The notes: generated from the sequence alone by a model not told the origin. A DNA stretch of 64,000 bases from Hyphomicrobiales bacterium (GCA_900489925.1 UEHQ01000001.1:1-64000); one strand, 5' to 3'. Shown: positions 8,608-17,898, counted from the stretch's first letter. Numbers and translations: made by a program.

Positions 8608-9429
8608 CTACTTCACCATACGCGGCTCGCCGACGTCGCCGACCTTCTTGTCGAAGCCAGCAGCTTCTAGGTCCTTGACGATCACGCCGTCTTTATGCTG
8701 CTGCTCGATGCTCTTATCCAGGGCCGCTCCTAGAGACTCGTTACCTTTGGTGTAGATAACGCCCGCTTGTGCGGGAAGTATGGACGCCTGAATGCGCTCA
8801 TCAGGCTTGGAAAGCTTGATCTGGATACCTTTGTAACCGCCTGAGGTCTTCTGAATGTATGCGCCTGAATTGTAGCCGTCTGCTGCGATGTCTATCCGGC
8901 CAGCTTCCAGGTCTTGGGCGAGCGCAACCGGCGTGGGGTAAAGCTTCAGCTTATCACCGAGCATCTTCTGCATTTCGCCCACCCACAGATATCCCTGGAC
9001 CGTGCCGACATTCTTCCCCTCGAAGGAGGCAACCGTATCAGAACCGTCTTTGGAGAAAATGCCCATGGGGTCAAGATAGGTCGGCGCAGACATATTCACG
9101 GCCTTCGCACGCTTTTCGGTTCGGTTCCAACTGCCGATTGCCACGTCCGCTTTCCCGCTCACCACAGCCTGAATTGTCGCGGCTGGATCAAGAACCATTG
9201 GCACGACTTCCAGGCAGTTTTCTTTCGCGGCCCGGGTGACGATATCGACGTCAATGCCAGAGATTGCACCGCCCGATGTGACGGAAAAGGGCGGGTAGTC
9301 GTAGGCAGCCACAATCAGCTCCCCGTCCTGCACAGTCTTCACCTTCGTTGCGCAATCGGCGGAGAACGCCGAGGCGGCCTGTGAGATCAGCGCTAAAGCC
9401 GTAAATGCCAGCAAACGTCTCATGTTCAT
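8608..9429 (-). CDS. Orphan ABC solute-binding protein, family 3 (polar amino acid type), copy 1
   Basis: A 273-residue periplasmic binding protein of the SBP_bac_3 family. It has a Sec signal peptide (MNMRRLLAFTALALISQAAS, cleaved near AFSA), then LIVAAYDYPPFSVTSGG and VVSGKADVAIGSWNRTEKR, the family signature that binds the ligand carboxylate and amine. No permease or ATPase gene of the polar-amino-acid type lies nearby, so it works with components elsewhere or as a chemosensory binding protein. It is clearly paralogous to the protein at 34101-34919 (shared blocks ENCLEVVP / ANCLEVVP, DPAATIQAVVSGKADVAIGS and LKLYPTPVA). The ligand is unknown. Confidence 0.9.
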   Translation of the reverse strand: MNMRRLLAFTALALISQAASAFSADCATKVKTVQDGELIVAAYDYPPFSVTSGGAISGIDVDIVTRAAKENCLEVVPMVLDPAATIQAVVSGKADVAIGSWNRTEKRAKAVNMSAPTYLDPMGIFSKDGSDTVASFEGKNVGTVQGYLWVGEMQKMLGDKLKLYPTPVALAQDLEAGRIDIAADGYNSGAYIQKTSGGYKGIQIKLSKPDERIQASILPAQAGVIYTKGNESLGAALDKSIEQQHKDGVIVKDLEAAGFDKKVGDVGEPRMVK

Positions 9430-9529
9430 TCCCTCTGTTATGTTTTGTTGAACAAGGTGACAAATGCCCCGGCCTCACCTCCTTGACCGGCTTTCAAGGG
9501 TTCCCTACCCTCGAAATTCGTATGCTTGC

Positions 9530-10639
9530 CTAATCTTGGAGAAGGGCGTCGAGACGCTCCATTGTGTCTACGTACTCAGTGAGCATGTCGTAGACGACTT
9601 GCTTTACCGTCTTTGGTTCATTGACCTGCCCGACAACCTGTCCGGCTGCGTAGGTCATCCAGTCTTTCCGGTGTGACCGCTCTGCGCGCCTAAATGGTTC
9701 ACCCGAAAGAATCGACTGATAGGGAACCTTCAGTGGCTTTGGAGCGTCCTCCGACGCCCAAGCATCTGTGAATTTGCTTTTGATTGCCCGGCAAGGCTTG
9801 CCTGTGTAGCCATATGTTATGACTGCATCCGTGGACTTGGCAGCATAGAGAACTTCCCTCATGTCAGGGTTCAGTTCGCTTTCCACGGTTCCAAGCCATA
9901 CCGTTCCGCACCATACTCCCTCGGCACCAAGGGCAAGCGCCGCAGCCATCTGCCTACCATTACCTACGCCCCCGGCAGCGACGACAGGGATGGGCGAGAC
10001 CCGATCAACGATCTCCGGCCAAAGCACCATCGAAGCTACGTTGCCAGTATGACCGCCGCCTTCAGTGCCTTGTGCGATGATAAAGTCCATGCCCGCATCG
10101 ACCTGCTTTTCAGCCTGACGGGACGACCCGACGAGGGCCCCGAACTTGATTCCGGCAGCATGCGCTCTATCAATTACATTCGAAGGCGCTACGCCCAGAG
10201 CACTTACGACGAGCTTGATAGGATGGCGCATCGCGACTTCAAATAGAGCATCGCTTTCTGCTTGCGTGAAGCTAAGATTGGCGGCGTATTCCTCATACCA
10301 TCCATCGACATCTTCCTGCGGAAGCTCCGGCACACCGTCTTTGGACATCAGACCGTTGATGTACTCGACCTGCTCTGGCGGCAGAATCTTTCGCGGGCTT
10401 TTGCCTTCGGAAATGTCTGAGGCGGCGGAGGTGAAGATCATGTCGACCCCATAGGGCTTTCCATCGATATGGTCGTCGATCCACTTCATTTCCTGCTCAA
10501 GATGTTCCGGCGTCATCCATGCCGCCCCCAGCACGCCAATTCCCCCAGCTCTCGACGTTGCTACGACGACATCTCGACAATGGCTGAACGCAAATATGGG
10601 AGCTTCAATCCCGAACATCTCGGTGAGTGCCGTCTTCAT
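9530..10639 (-). CDS. Nitronate monooxygenase family FMN enzyme
   Basis: A 369-residue TIM-barrel flavoprotein of the nitronate monooxygenase / 2-nitropropane dioxygenase family. Signatures are GIGVLGAAWMTPEHL near the N-terminus, IAQGTEGGGHTG (phosphate of FMN and the conserved His) and VVAAGGVGNGRQMAAALALG. Members oxidise alkyl nitronates or act as FMN-dependent reductases or hydratases on related substrates, so the exact reaction is open. It starts back-to-back with the racemase-like gene at 10811. The intergenic region holds two copies of the TGACC operator-like motif (10683 and 10782). Confidence 0.85.
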   Translation of the reverse strand: MKTALTEMFGIEAPIFAFSHCRDVVVATSRAGGIGVLGAAWMTPEHLEQEMKWIDDHIDGKPYGVDMIFTSAASDISEGKSPRKILPPEQVEYINGLMSKDGVPELPQEDVDGWYEEYAANLSFTQAESDALFEVAMRHPIKLVVSALGVAPSNVIDRAHAAGIKFGALVGSSRQAEKQVDAGMDFIIAQGTEGGGHTGNVASMVLWPEIVDRVSPIPVVAAGGVGNGRQMAAALALGAEGVWCGTVWLGTVESELNPDMREVLYAAKSTDAVITYGYTGKPCRAIKSKFTDAWASEDAPKPLKVPYQSILSGEPFRRAERSHRKDWMTYAAGQVVGQVNEPKTVKQVVYDMLTEYVDTMERLDALLQD

Positions 10640-10682
10640 AAAACCCTCCAGCCCAAAATATGTACGTTTGAAACTTTTAATT

Positions 10683-10696
10683 TGACCTTTGGGTAT
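10683..10696 (+). promoter_or_regulatory. TGACC-type operator candidate upstream of the nitronate monooxygenase gene
   Basis: TGACCTTTGGGTAT, 44 bp upstream of the start codon. It matches the repeated motif TGACCNNYNRGTAT found near the TetR gene and other catabolic promoters in this window. Confidence 0.45.
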
Positions 10697-10781
10697 GTCA
10701 ATGGAAATCTATCCGCCACAACGCCTGCAAAGCCACCTAAGCCGGGCTTGACAAAAGTAGAAAACTCTCCGGTATGTTTTA

Positions 10782-10795
10782 ATTCCTAACGGTCA
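10782..10795 (-). promoter_or_regulatory. TGACC-type operator candidate upstream of racemase-like gene 1
   Basis: Reads TGACCGTTAGGAAT on the minus strand and lies 16 bp upstream of the racemase-like start at 10811. It is a weaker match to the shared motif than the site at 10683. Its position close to the start would suit repression. Confidence 0.35.
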
Positions 10796-10810
10796 AAAAT
10801 CGAGAGCGCG

Positions 10811-11602
10811 ATGACAAAGCGGATCAACTTCATCAATCCCTTCGGCTCCGAGAGCTATGATGCGATCATCGAGAAAACGTTGTCGCACTATGCCGCTGGT
10901 GACACCGTCCTGGACGTCACTCATCTTGAGAATTGCCCCCAAGACATCGATTTCTTTTATTCGAAGCACATGATCGAGCAGTCGCTTTACGAGCAAATTA
11001 TGCGATCCCAAGAGACCGGCTACGACGCTGTCATAGTTGGATGTCTCTACGACCCAGGAGTTCGGGTTGCCCGCGAGCTGGTCGATATCCCTGTAATTGG
11101 GCCGCTCGAAGCCTCTTTCCAAATGGCCGCGTACTACGGACACTCGACGATGGTACTCACAGACCACCGAAAAGCTGTTCCGTACATCTACGACCAAGTT
11201 CGTCTCAATGGCCAGGGCAACACAGTCCGTGGCGTTGATGCAATCGATTGGTTCGTGAAAGACATGATCAAAGACCGTGCTTCAGTGGCCAGAGATGTCG
11301 TCAGGTTGTCGAAAGAGGCCGCACAGAGGTTTGGAGCAGAGACGGTAATCATGGGCTGCACCATCATCGCGGCAATCTATCAGGAGTACCTGATGGAGGG
11401 CGGAGAGCCATCTGGGGTGCCGATCATCAACCCTAATCTCATGGCTCTGAAGGTAGCTGAGGGTTTGGCGGACCTTCATCGCCAGGGGGGGTACTTCCTC
11501 GCTCGCAGCGGGTTCTACATGCAACCAACCGGCCATTTTAAGGGCGAATTCGAGAATGCTCGGCGCGTCTGGAACGCTTCAAAGCCAATTTTCGAAAGAT
11601 AG
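10811..11602 (+). CDS. Asp/Glu/hydantoin racemase superfamily protein, copy 1
   Basis: A 263-residue protein of the Asp/Glu racemase superfamily (hydantoin racemase, maleate isomerase and arylmalonate decarboxylase relatives). It starts RINFINPFGSESYD, and the two expected cysteine loops are present as VGCLYDPG and MGCTIIAA, one on each face of the active site. It is strongly similar to the protein at 16264-17073 (RINFINPFG, AVIVGC-YDPG, ARELVDIPV, INPNLMALKVAE). No hydantoinase or carbamoylase gene is visible, so a true hydantoin pathway is not supported; isomerisation or decarboxylation of another acid is possible. An SDR gene follows 48 bp downstream. Confidence 0.83.
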   Translation: MTKRINFINPFGSESYDAIIEKTLSHYAAGDTVLDVTHLENCPQDIDFFYSKHMIEQSLYEQIMRSQETGYDAVIVGCLYDPGVRVARELVDIPVIGPLEASFQMAAYYGHSTMVLTDHRKAVPYIYDQVRLNGQGNTVRGVDAIDWFVKDMIKDRASVARDVVRLSKEAAQRFGAETVIMGCTIIAAIYQEYLMEGGEPSGVPIINPNLMALKVAEGLADLHRQGGYFLARSGFYMQPTGHFKGEFENARRVWNASKPIFER

Positions 11603-11650
11603 CCGAGAGCTGAGAAACAGCAATCGACCAGAATGTTTAAGGGAGCACCC

Positions 11651-12445
11651 ATGGAACTTAGTTTGAAGGGACGAACGGCTGTCATCACCGGCGGAGAGAC
11701 CGGAATCGGCGCAGCAATTACGCGAACTCTTGCAACGGCGGGAGCTTCTGTCGTCGTAGGTGGCATTCTCGACGATATCGGTGATGCATTTGCATCCAAG
11801 CTTTCCTCAGAAGGGCTGAACGTAGTCTTCCAAAAGACCGATGTTCGCAGTGAAGGTAGCGTCAACGCGCTTGTCGACGGAGCGGTCGAGAAGTTCGGCT
11901 CGATTGACGTGATGGTGAACAACGCAGGTGTCTTTGACGGATTTGCCGACTGCTTGGAAACTACGGAAGCTCTTTGGGATCAAATCATCGCCATCAACCT
12001 CAAAGGCACGTTCTTCGGTTGCAGGGCCGCTCTTAGACACATGGTCGCAAAGCAATCGGGCCGCATCATCAATACCTCCTCCGTCGGCGGATTGCGGGGC
12101 GCTGCTGACGGTGCCTCCTATACCGCGTCGAAGTTCGGGGTAGTGGGTCTCACGCGGCAGATCGCCGTCAGCCATACGCAGTTCGGCATTACTGTGAACG
12201 CTATCTGCCCGGGCGTGATCCAGACTGACATCCGGGGTAACTCAGCCGCCATCCTGGGCGCGGACGGCCCCGACATGCAAAAAGGTGTCGGAAGCGATCC
12301 GGAGGATTACAAGCGTCTGGTTCCCGCTAAGCGGAAGGGACTCCCGGAAGAAGTTGCCGCGATGGCGTTGTTCCTCGCCACCGATGCGGGAAGCTACGTG
12401 TCCGGACAGGCAATAGCCATCGATGGCGGCTGGACGGCGACATAA
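11651..12445 (+). CDS. Short-chain dehydrogenase/reductase
   Basis: A classical SDR of about 264 residues that oxidises an alcohol or reduces a ketone with NAD(P). The cofactor motif is ITGGETGIGAAI, followed by NNAGVF, the catalytic Ser region INTSSVGG and the YTASK active-site Tyr/Lys. A C-terminal GQAIAIDGGWTAT is family-typical. ATG 11651 has GGGAG eight bases upstream and gives the standard N-terminus; an upstream in-frame ATG at 11633 is less likely. It lies between the racemase-like gene and the FAD oxidase on the same strand, so the three are probably co-transcribed. Confidence 0.9.
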   Translation: MELSLKGRTAVITGGETGIGAAITRTLATAGASVVVGGILDDIGDAFASKLSSEGLNVVFQKTDVRSEGSVNALVDGAVEKFGSIDVMVNNAGVFDGFADCLETTEALWDQIIAINLKGTFFGCRAALRHMVAKQSGRIINTSSVGGLRGAADGASYTASKFGVVGLTRQIAVSHTQFGITVNAICPGVIQTDIRGNSAAILGADGPDMQKGVGSDPEDYKRLVPAKRKGLPEEVAAMALFLATDAGSYVSGQAIAIDGGWTAT

Positions 12446-12551
12446 CGCTGCCCCTGCAGCTGAGGAAATGTCGATTGAGGGCCGCTCACTCAACAAACTG
12501 GAGAGGTGCGACGGCGGAAAGTCGCTCATCAAAGAAAATGTGGCAACGAAA

Positions 12552-13769
12552 ATGAGAAAAGCTGACGTCGTCGTTATCGGTGGAGGCATCGTGGGGATGT
12601 CTACAGCATACTTCCTGCAACAGGCCGGGCTGGCTGTCACTGTCGTTGAAAAGGAGCACCTAGCGTACGGTGCTTCTGGAAGGAACGCGGGATTTATCTG
12701 GCTCAGCCTTCGACCGGCCGGAGTGCAGCTCGATCTCGCCCGAGCCGGGCGTGATCTCTATCCGGGAATTGTCGATGACATCGGAAACGATTTCGAATAC
12801 CGCCAGCATGGCGGCATGATCTATTGCTTCAACGACGGTCAGCTGAAGGTACTAAGCGAACTAGCAGAGGCCCGAAGGGCGGATGGTCTCGATATGGAGT
12901 TGGTCGGCTCTCGCGAGGCAGTAGAACTTTGCCCCGTGCTGCCGGAGAACGTAGCTGGCGCAACCTTTTGCCGCGATGACGCGCAAATCTACACCCCGCG
13001 ATTTGTCGAGGCACTGGGCCGAGCGTTCGTCGCTCGCGGAGGTATCGTCCTCGACAGGACCGAGGTTCTTTCCGTCGCGATTTCGGGCGGAAAGGCAATC
13101 GGCGTGGAGACCACTGCCGGACCAGTGTCGGCTGATCAGGTTGTGATTGCGACCGGTGCATGGAGTGCGCCTTTCTTGGAAGGCCTTGATGTGCGCCTTC
13201 CCATCAGGCCCATGCGGCTACAGGCAATGTCGACAACGCCGATGGCACTGAAGTTCAAGCCGGTATTGTACGGCCCTCTTGCCCTCAAGCAGTATTCCAT
13301 GGTTCGGGAACTACCTAGCTACCGGGACGATCTTTTTCGTTCCCCGACCGAAGCATCGCTGACCAACGTGGAGCTGCTTGAGTGCGCAGTGCAGCGCCTC
13401 GACGGTACCGTCCTAATGGGCTGCGCCATGGACTATCCCGGGTATCAGCAGACGTCGACCTTGGAAGGTGTCGGCATCACAGCGAAGGTTTTCTCTGAGC
13501 ACCTCCCTGCTCTTCGGGATCACGAGGTCGAGAAGGCATGGGCCTGCATGCTACCGTCGACGCCCGACAGCATTCCTTACATCGGGGCGCTGGAGGGTGT
13601 GGAGGGCATTGTGATTGCTGCCGGTCACGTCTTTGGAAATGCTGCGGGCCCGATCACCGGAAAGCTTGTCATGGAGCTGATCACGGGAAGGACGCCGTCG
13701 CTGAACATGGAGCCCTTCAATGTAACGCGGCATGCGGGCATCAGCGTGGACGACCCGGTTCTCTGGTAA
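12552..13769 (+). CDS. FAD-dependent amino acid/amine oxidase (DadA/DAO family)
   Basis: About 405 residues of the glycine-oxidase / D-amino-acid dehydrogenase family. The N-terminus has the FAD motif VVVIGGGIVGMSTAYFLQQ, then the FAD-contacting loop YGASGRNAGFIW, and near the C-terminus PDSIPYIGALEGVEGIVIAAGH. The frame is open from 12423, but MRKADVVVIGGG at 12552 gives the normal family N-terminus; ATG 12468 is an alternative. It follows the SDR gene and ends in a strong intrinsic terminator (13789-13820). It would oxidise a secondary amine or D-amino acid to imine plus reduced FAD. Its convergent neighbour is an imine-reductase-like protein, which makes an amine/imine substrate plausible. 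Confidence 0.87.
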   Translation: MRKADVVVIGGGIVGMSTAYFLQQAGLAVTVVEKEHLAYGASGRNAGFIWLSLRPAGVQLDLARAGRDLYPGIVDDIGNDFEYRQHGGMIYCFNDGQLKVLSELAEARRADGLDMELVGSREAVELCPVLPENVAGATFCRDDAQIYTPRFVEALGRAFVARGGIVLDRTEVLSVAISGGKAIGVETTAGPVSADQVVIATGAWSAPFLEGLDVRLPIRPMRLQAMSTTPMALKFKPVLYGPLALKQYSMVRELPSYRDDLFRSPTEASLTNVELLECAVQRLDGTVLMGCAMDYPGYQQTSTLEGVGITAKVFSEHLPALRDHEVEKAWACMLPSTPDSIPYIGALEGVEGIVIAAGHVFGNAAGPITGKLVMELITGRTPSLNMEPFNVTRHAGISVDDPVLW

Positions 13770-13788
13770 AGGATTTCAATAACGAAAA

Positions 13789-13820
13789 CGGCCGCTCCTT
13801 TCCGGGGCGCGGCCGCTTTT
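13789..13820 (+). terminator. Intrinsic terminator after the FAD oxidase gene
   Basis: CGGCCGC (13789-13795) pairs with GCGGCCG (13809-13815), followed by CTTTTCTT. The upstream A-rich stretch would let it act weakly on the opposite strand too. Confidence 0.7.
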
Positions 13821-13849
13821 CTTACCCGGGGCTGAAAGCTCGCCGATTG

Positions 13850-14737
13850 CTATGCTTTTGAGCTTGAAGCATTTCTTTCCAAAAAATCAATCATGGCGGA
13901 GGGGTGTAATGATCCCAGACCTGCGCGTCCTGCGTCGCGTAGTTGCGCAAGAAGGACGTCCAGGAAAGGGCTCGGCATACCTTCACCTCTTGCGGTCTCC
14001 TTATAGCCTTCGGCGGCATGGAGCCAGACATCGAGGCTTGCTTGCCACGCAACATCGTCGCCCGAAGCAATTTTTGAAGCAAGATCAGCCAAGCTTGTGT
14101 GCAACAGCTGCATTGAAGGGGCAACTGCTTTGCCGATTACATCTTGGCTTATTCCGGATTGCCGGGCACGCAGTATCGACTCTACAAAGCAGAACTGCGC
14201 GGTCATATAGAATGCCCCGGGGAAGCAAGCCTCTAGAATGTTTCCGTTTTCGATGGGAAATCCGGCATGAAACGAACTGCCACCCAGTGTCTTAAGCAGG
14301 GGCTCGACTTCAAGCCAAAGCTCCTGACGGCCAGCACAGGAGATCACCGTTTCTGGAGAGCCAATCATACTAGGCAAGACCCAGATCGACCCATCAACAT
14401 AGTCGACGCCCCGCTCCTTTGCCCACGCTGACATCGTTTTGGAATCGTCTGCTGAACCGCTGGTCAGATTGATCAAGACCTTCCCAGCCAGGTCTCCGGT
14501 GTCCAGCGCCGAACGTAACGCGTCGTATGATGAGAGGACCGCGATCAGAGTGGTCGACTCTCGCAATACCTCTGCAATGTCCGTGGACGTCGGTATCCCA
14601 GCTTGAGCAAGCGGTATTAACCGGGCCGGGCTTCGGTTCCAACCGATGACCTTTTGGTCACGCTTGTGTAGGGTTTGTGCAAGAGCCGACCCCATCAACC
14701 CGCAACCTATCACCGCGACGTGTCTATCCCCCCTCAT
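13850..14737 (-). CDS. 6-phosphogluconate-dehydrogenase-like / imine-reductase-like NADP oxidoreductase
   Basis: A 295-residue beta-hydroxyacid-dehydrogenase-fold protein. The Rossmann motif VAVIGCGLMGSALAQTLHKR is followed by GWNRSPAR, whose Asn-Arg-Ser indicates NADP preference. INLTSGSADDSKTM and DGSIWVLPSMIGSPETVI correspond to the imine-reductase version of the second family signature. The catalytic Lys of 3-hydroxyisobutyrate dehydrogenases is not evident, and imine reductases also lack it. Its start overlaps the permease stop by 4 bp, so it is translationally coupled in a racemase-permease-reductase operon. The reaction is probably C=N or C=O reduction. Confidence 0.78.
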   Translation of the reverse strand: MRGDRHVAVIGCGLMGSALAQTLHKRDQKVIGWNRSPARLIPLAQAGIPTSTDIAEVLRESTTLIAVLSSYDALRSALDTGDLAGKVLINLTSGSADDSKTMSAWAKERGVDYVDGSIWVLPSMIGSPETVISCAGRQELWLEVEPLLKTLGGSSFHAGFPIENGNILEACFPGAFYMTAQFCFVESILRARQSGISQDVIGKAVAPSMQLLHTSLADLASKIASGDDVAWQASLDVWLHAAEGYKETARGEGMPSPFLDVLLAQLRDAGRAGLGSLHPSAMIDFLERNASSSKA

Positions 14738-16176
14738 TGGCGACCGATCCTGGCGAAGACCGCAGGCTTGGCGCTGCGAAGGTATCGCGCATAAAAGAAC
14801 CCGATCACATACGTCGAAGTGATCAGAGCCAGCATGATGTTCGCGAGGCCTTGCGAACCATTGATGAGAGACGCGAAATTATACACGCCAAGGCTGACCA
14901 TTATCGCCAGAGCTATCGAAGAAAGAGCCGGAGCGACCAGCCCCTGCCAGGCATTGACATCTGCGGCCGGATTGCGCCGGAAGTAAACAAATGCTGAAAT
15001 GCTGGTGACGGTCATGGCCAGCAGGATGGAGAACGAAGCAAGTCCAGCGAACCATGAGTAAATTTGCTCGGCCGATAACCCGGTCAACACGAGCATCCCC
15101 GTCAGCAAAAGGTACACCAAGCTGACGCATACGGATGCTCGGCTTGGGGAGGCATGGCGAGGATGTGCCACCCCCAACACCCGTGGGAACACGCCGTCTA
15201 CTGAAAGGGAATAGACATAGCGCGTTGTGACATTTTGGATGGAGAGATGGGCGGCGAAGGTGCTGGTGAGCAATAATACGCTGACCAGATCGAACAGGAT
15301 TTTTCCGCCAAATTCCTTCGCCACATTGAAAAACGCGTTTGACGGGTCCGCCAAGGAGAGTTCGACCGCTTTGGAATTGCCGAGTGCTGTGATCAGAGCC
15401 CACGACGTTATCGCGTAGAATATTCCGATAAAGAGTACGACGGCATAAGTCGCTCTTGGGATCGTTCTTTCTGGGTCGCGCGTTTCCTCCCGGTAGATTG
15501 CGGTGGCTTCAAAACCACAGAATAGCGCGGCACCGAAGATGAAAGCGATCCCCAGCTGTCCCGAAGTAAATGCATTAAGCGAAAACACCTGGAAGCTCAC
15601 GCCCTCTCGGCCGCCCGAAGACATCACCAGGAAGTCAAAAAAGAAGACGATTGCCACCTCTGCCACAAGCAGCACGCCAAGGACTTTCGCTGAGATCGCC
15701 ACATGGAAGTAGGCAAGCGTTCCGACGGCAGCCCAATATATCAAACTGTAGGCCCACCAGTCTAAAGGAAGAGGACCAATCAGGTTCTCAACGAACTGCT
15801 TAGTGATTATGCCCGCGAAGCCATAGAAACCGACGCCGATGGATAGATAGGAGCCAAGGATCAGAAACGATGATCCCAGTCCATGCGAGCGCCCGATACC
15901 AGCCGTGATGTATGCGTAGAACGCGCCCGGGTTTGGCACAAACCGTGCTTGAGCTGAGTAGCCGACCGAAAACAAGAGGAAGGCAATCATCACGGCGATG
16001 AAGGTGAGCGGTGCGCCCAGTCCGTTTCCGTAACCGATGATGTAGGTGATGTAACCGGCGGTGCCTGTCAACGGACCTGCGTAGGCAAGAGTTGCGAGTG
16101 CAATATCCAAAGCACCAAGCTCACCCTTGAGGCTCCCGGCAGCAGCATCCTGAGATGCCATCATTGTTTCGGCCAT
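14734..16176 (-). CDS. APC-family amino acid/amine permease
   Basis: A 480-residue integral membrane protein with about 12 hydrophobic segments and the APC features of a glycine-rich first helix (LATLAYAGPLTGTAGYI) and FCGFEATAIYREETRDPERTIP after TM6. It would import an amino acid or amine across the inner membrane. It sits between the racemase-like gene (88 bp upstream on the same strand) and the imine-reductase-like gene (4-bp overlap), so the three form one transcription unit under the operator-like site at 17107. The substrate is likely what these enzymes act on (inference). Confidence 0.9.
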   Translation of the reverse strand: MAETMMASQDAAAGSLKGELGALDIALATLAYAGPLTGTAGYITYIIGYGNGLGAPLTFIAVMIAFLLFSVGYSAQARFVPNPGAFYAYITAGIGRSHGLGSSFLILGSYLSIGVGFYGFAGIITKQFVENLIGPLPLDWWAYSLIYWAAVGTLAYFHVAISAKVLGVLLVAEVAIVFFFDFLVMSSGGREGVSFQVFSLNAFTSGQLGIAFIFGAALFCGFEATAIYREETRDPERTIPRATYAVVLFIGIFYAITSWALITALGNSKAVELSLADPSNAFFNVAKEFGGKILFDLVSVLLLTSTFAAHLSIQNVTTRYVYSLSVDGVFPRVLGVAHPRHASPSRASVCVSLVYLLLTGMLVLTGLSAEQIYSWFAGLASFSILLAMTVTSISAFVYFRRNPAADVNAWQGLVAPALSSIALAIMVSLGVYNFASLINGSQGLANIMLALITSTYVIGFFYARYLRSAKPAVFARIGRQ

Positions 16177-16263
16177 ATCGAAGTTCCCTTATCTCACCCA
16201 TTTTGGGGTCTTTTTTTGAAATCGGATACGGCGGTGCGAATGACCTCCGCTGCATTTGGCGGT

Positions 16264-17073
16264 TCAATCGGCCGCGTGGCTCTTAACCAGGCCGGAAGTC
16301 GCATCCCGCCAGGCTTGGCGAGTCTTCTCAGTGACTGCCTTGAAGTGACTGTCCTTGGGCTGGGCAAAGTAGCCCAGTCGTGACACCTGGTAGTTCCCCT
16401 TCTGGTACAGGTTGGCCAAAGACTCGGCGACGCTCAGTGCCATCAAGTTGGGGTTCAGAATCGGAAAAGGAGCTTGGTCGCCGCCTTGGATGAGGTACTT
16501 TTGATACGATGCCGCGATGATTGTGCAGTTGAGGATAACGGCTTCTGCGCCGGTACGCGCAATGGATTTTGCCGTTTGCTCAACGACATCGCGGGCCACG
16601 GCTGAGGTATCGAGGACCATATCCTTGACGTACCAATCGATGACATCGAGGCCAAGGATGCGGTCAGATGCTCCGTAGAGTTTGACGTTATCCTTCATCT
16701 GCGAACCCGCCTTGACGTGATCCGCAACAATCACGGCGTTGCGACCGTAGTAGGAAAGCATGCTGAGGCTTGCTTCGAAAGGTCCGACCACAGGTATATC
16801 GACTAGCTCGCGAGCGACCATAACTCCGGGATCGTAGCAGCAGCCCACGATCACAGCATCGTATCCTTGCTCTTCAGACTTTTTGATGGACTCGAAAAGC
16901 GCGGCTTCGACCATATGCTTCGGATAGAAATAGTCCATATCGGCCGGACACCCTTCGAGATGTGTTACCTCAAGCGCGGTGTCGCTCATTGCATAGTGCG
17001 AGAGCGTCTCGTTTATCAACTCGTCGTAAGCGGTTGTTCCGAAGGGGTTAATGAAATTTATCCGGCGTGGCAT
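16264..17073 (-). CDS. Asp/Glu/hydantoin racemase superfamily protein, copy 2
   Basis: A 269-residue paralogue of the protein at 10811-11602: same start (RINFINPFGTTAYD), same two active-site cysteine loops (VGCCYDPG and LNCTIIAA), and the shared ARELVDIPVVGPFEAS and ILNPNLMALSVAE blocks. It is the first gene of a minus-strand operon with the APC permease and the imine-reductase-like gene. The TGACC motif lies 34 bp upstream of its start. Two copies under what seems one regulator may act on different isomers or form a hetero-oligomer; neither can be decided from sequence. Confidence 0.84.
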   Translation of the reverse strand: MPRRINFINPFGTTAYDELINETLSHYAMSDTALEVTHLEGCPADMDYFYPKHMVEAALFESIKKSEEQGYDAVIVGCCYDPGVMVARELVDIPVVGPFEASLSMLSYYGRNAVIVADHVKAGSQMKDNVKLYGASDRILGLDVIDWYVKDMVLDTSAVARDVVEQTAKSIARTGAEAVILNCTIIAASYQKYLIQGGDQAPFPILNPNLMALSVAESLANLYQKGNYQVSRLGYFAQPKDSHFKAVTEKTRQAWRDATSGLVKSHAAD

Positions 17074-17106
17074 GCCAATACTCCTCGTTGACCTGCGTAC
17101 TAAATT

Positions 17107-17120
17107 TGACCAATGGGTAT
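17107..17120 (+). promoter_or_regulatory. TGACC-type operator candidate upstream of racemase-like gene 2
   Basis: TGACCAATGGGTAT, followed by TTTAATTAG, 34 bp upstream of the minus-strand start at 17073. It is one of the best matches to the shared motif. The downstream TTTTAATT string also occurs near the sites at 10782 and 34988. Confidence 0.5.
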
Positions 17121-17186
17121 TTTAATTAGTCTCTCCAGTCAACACGCTTCGAAGCTCGGAGATGAAGCTTCTTCAGTGGCTCGGTC

Positions 17187-17792
17187 TCATAGGTCGAAAA
17201 CGCCGTTCTGGATTGCCTGCACGACAGAAGCGATGATCCTGTCCGCCGAAGCGGGTAGCGTCGCCGCCCTCAGAAACTGATCTTGGATGATGAAACCGTC
17301 GATAATCGCGACTAAAGCTCTGGCGATTGCGTCTATGTCCTTCCGCTTCTCCTGCGGGAGGTACGACTTCTCCAACAGATCGCGGTAAACGCTCAGCCAT
17401 TCCTCGTAGGATTGCTGAGGCAGTTTAAACTGCGTCCTAGTTCGCAAAGCCCAAATGCCCAATTCAAACTCGATGAGCTGATCCGACGGCGTGCTCGCAG
17501 CCCAGTGCGCGAAGGCCCTCGCTATTGCACCGGCCGCGTCCGCAACGCCCATTCCCTCCGAGACCTGGCTTGTGACCCACTCTTTACCACTCGCTCCGAC
17601 GCGGTCCGATACTCCTTCAAATAGCTCCTGTTTATTCGCAAAATAGTAGTGAAGCGTACCCAGTGGCACGTTCGCGTCTGCTGCAATTCGTCGAGTTGTC
17701 GCTGCCGCAACTCCGTCTTCTCTGATGACTCTCGCTGCCGCATCCACCAGCTTTTCTACCTGGATGTCGTTTGGCTTCTTCGGCATCTGCAC
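17187..17792 (-). CDS. TetR-family transcriptional regulator
   Basis: A 201-residue regulator with an N-terminal TetR helix-turn-helix: KLVDAAARVIREDGVAAAT, then TRRIAADANVPLGTLHYYFA and NKQELFEGV, the last part being the recognition-helix signature. The C-terminal ligand-binding domain resembles the BetI type (FDGFIIQDQ-like segment as DGFIIQDQFLRAATLP). It is the only dedicated regulator within the 1-35 kb catabolic region. It diverges from the GMC oxidoreductase gene, and its promoter region carries a perfect TTGGTCA-CT-TGACCAA palindrome. It probably represses itself and the genes with TGACC sites (inference). The ATG two codons downstream is an alternative start. Confidence 0.9.
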   Translation of the reverse strand: MQMPKKPNDIQVEKLVDAAARVIREDGVAAATTRRIAADANVPLGTLHYYFANKQELFEGVSDRVGASGKEWVTSQVSEGMGVADAAGAIARAFAHWAASTPSDQLIEFELGIWALRTRTQFKLPQQSYEEWLSVYRDLLEKSYLPQEKRKDIDAIARALVAIIDGFIIQDQFLRAATLPASADRIIASVVQAIQNGVFDL

Positions 17793-17898
17793 CTCATCGA
17801 GCTAGGTTCAATTGGAAACGGCTGGACTCTGCAAATCCCTCAGCTGTCTCATCTGAAGCCAAACTTACTTCGGTTTTCTAGCAGTGAAAAGAAAAACT

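Noticed and set aside
10811..11602. Hydantoin utilisation pathway
   Set aside because: Two racemase-like genes are present, but no hydantoinase or N-carbamoylase is visible in the window.
16197..16218. CCCATTTTGGGG followed by T-run as terminator
   Set aside because: The T-run is on the plus strand, while the genes on both sides are read on the minus strand; the stem is only three to four pairs.
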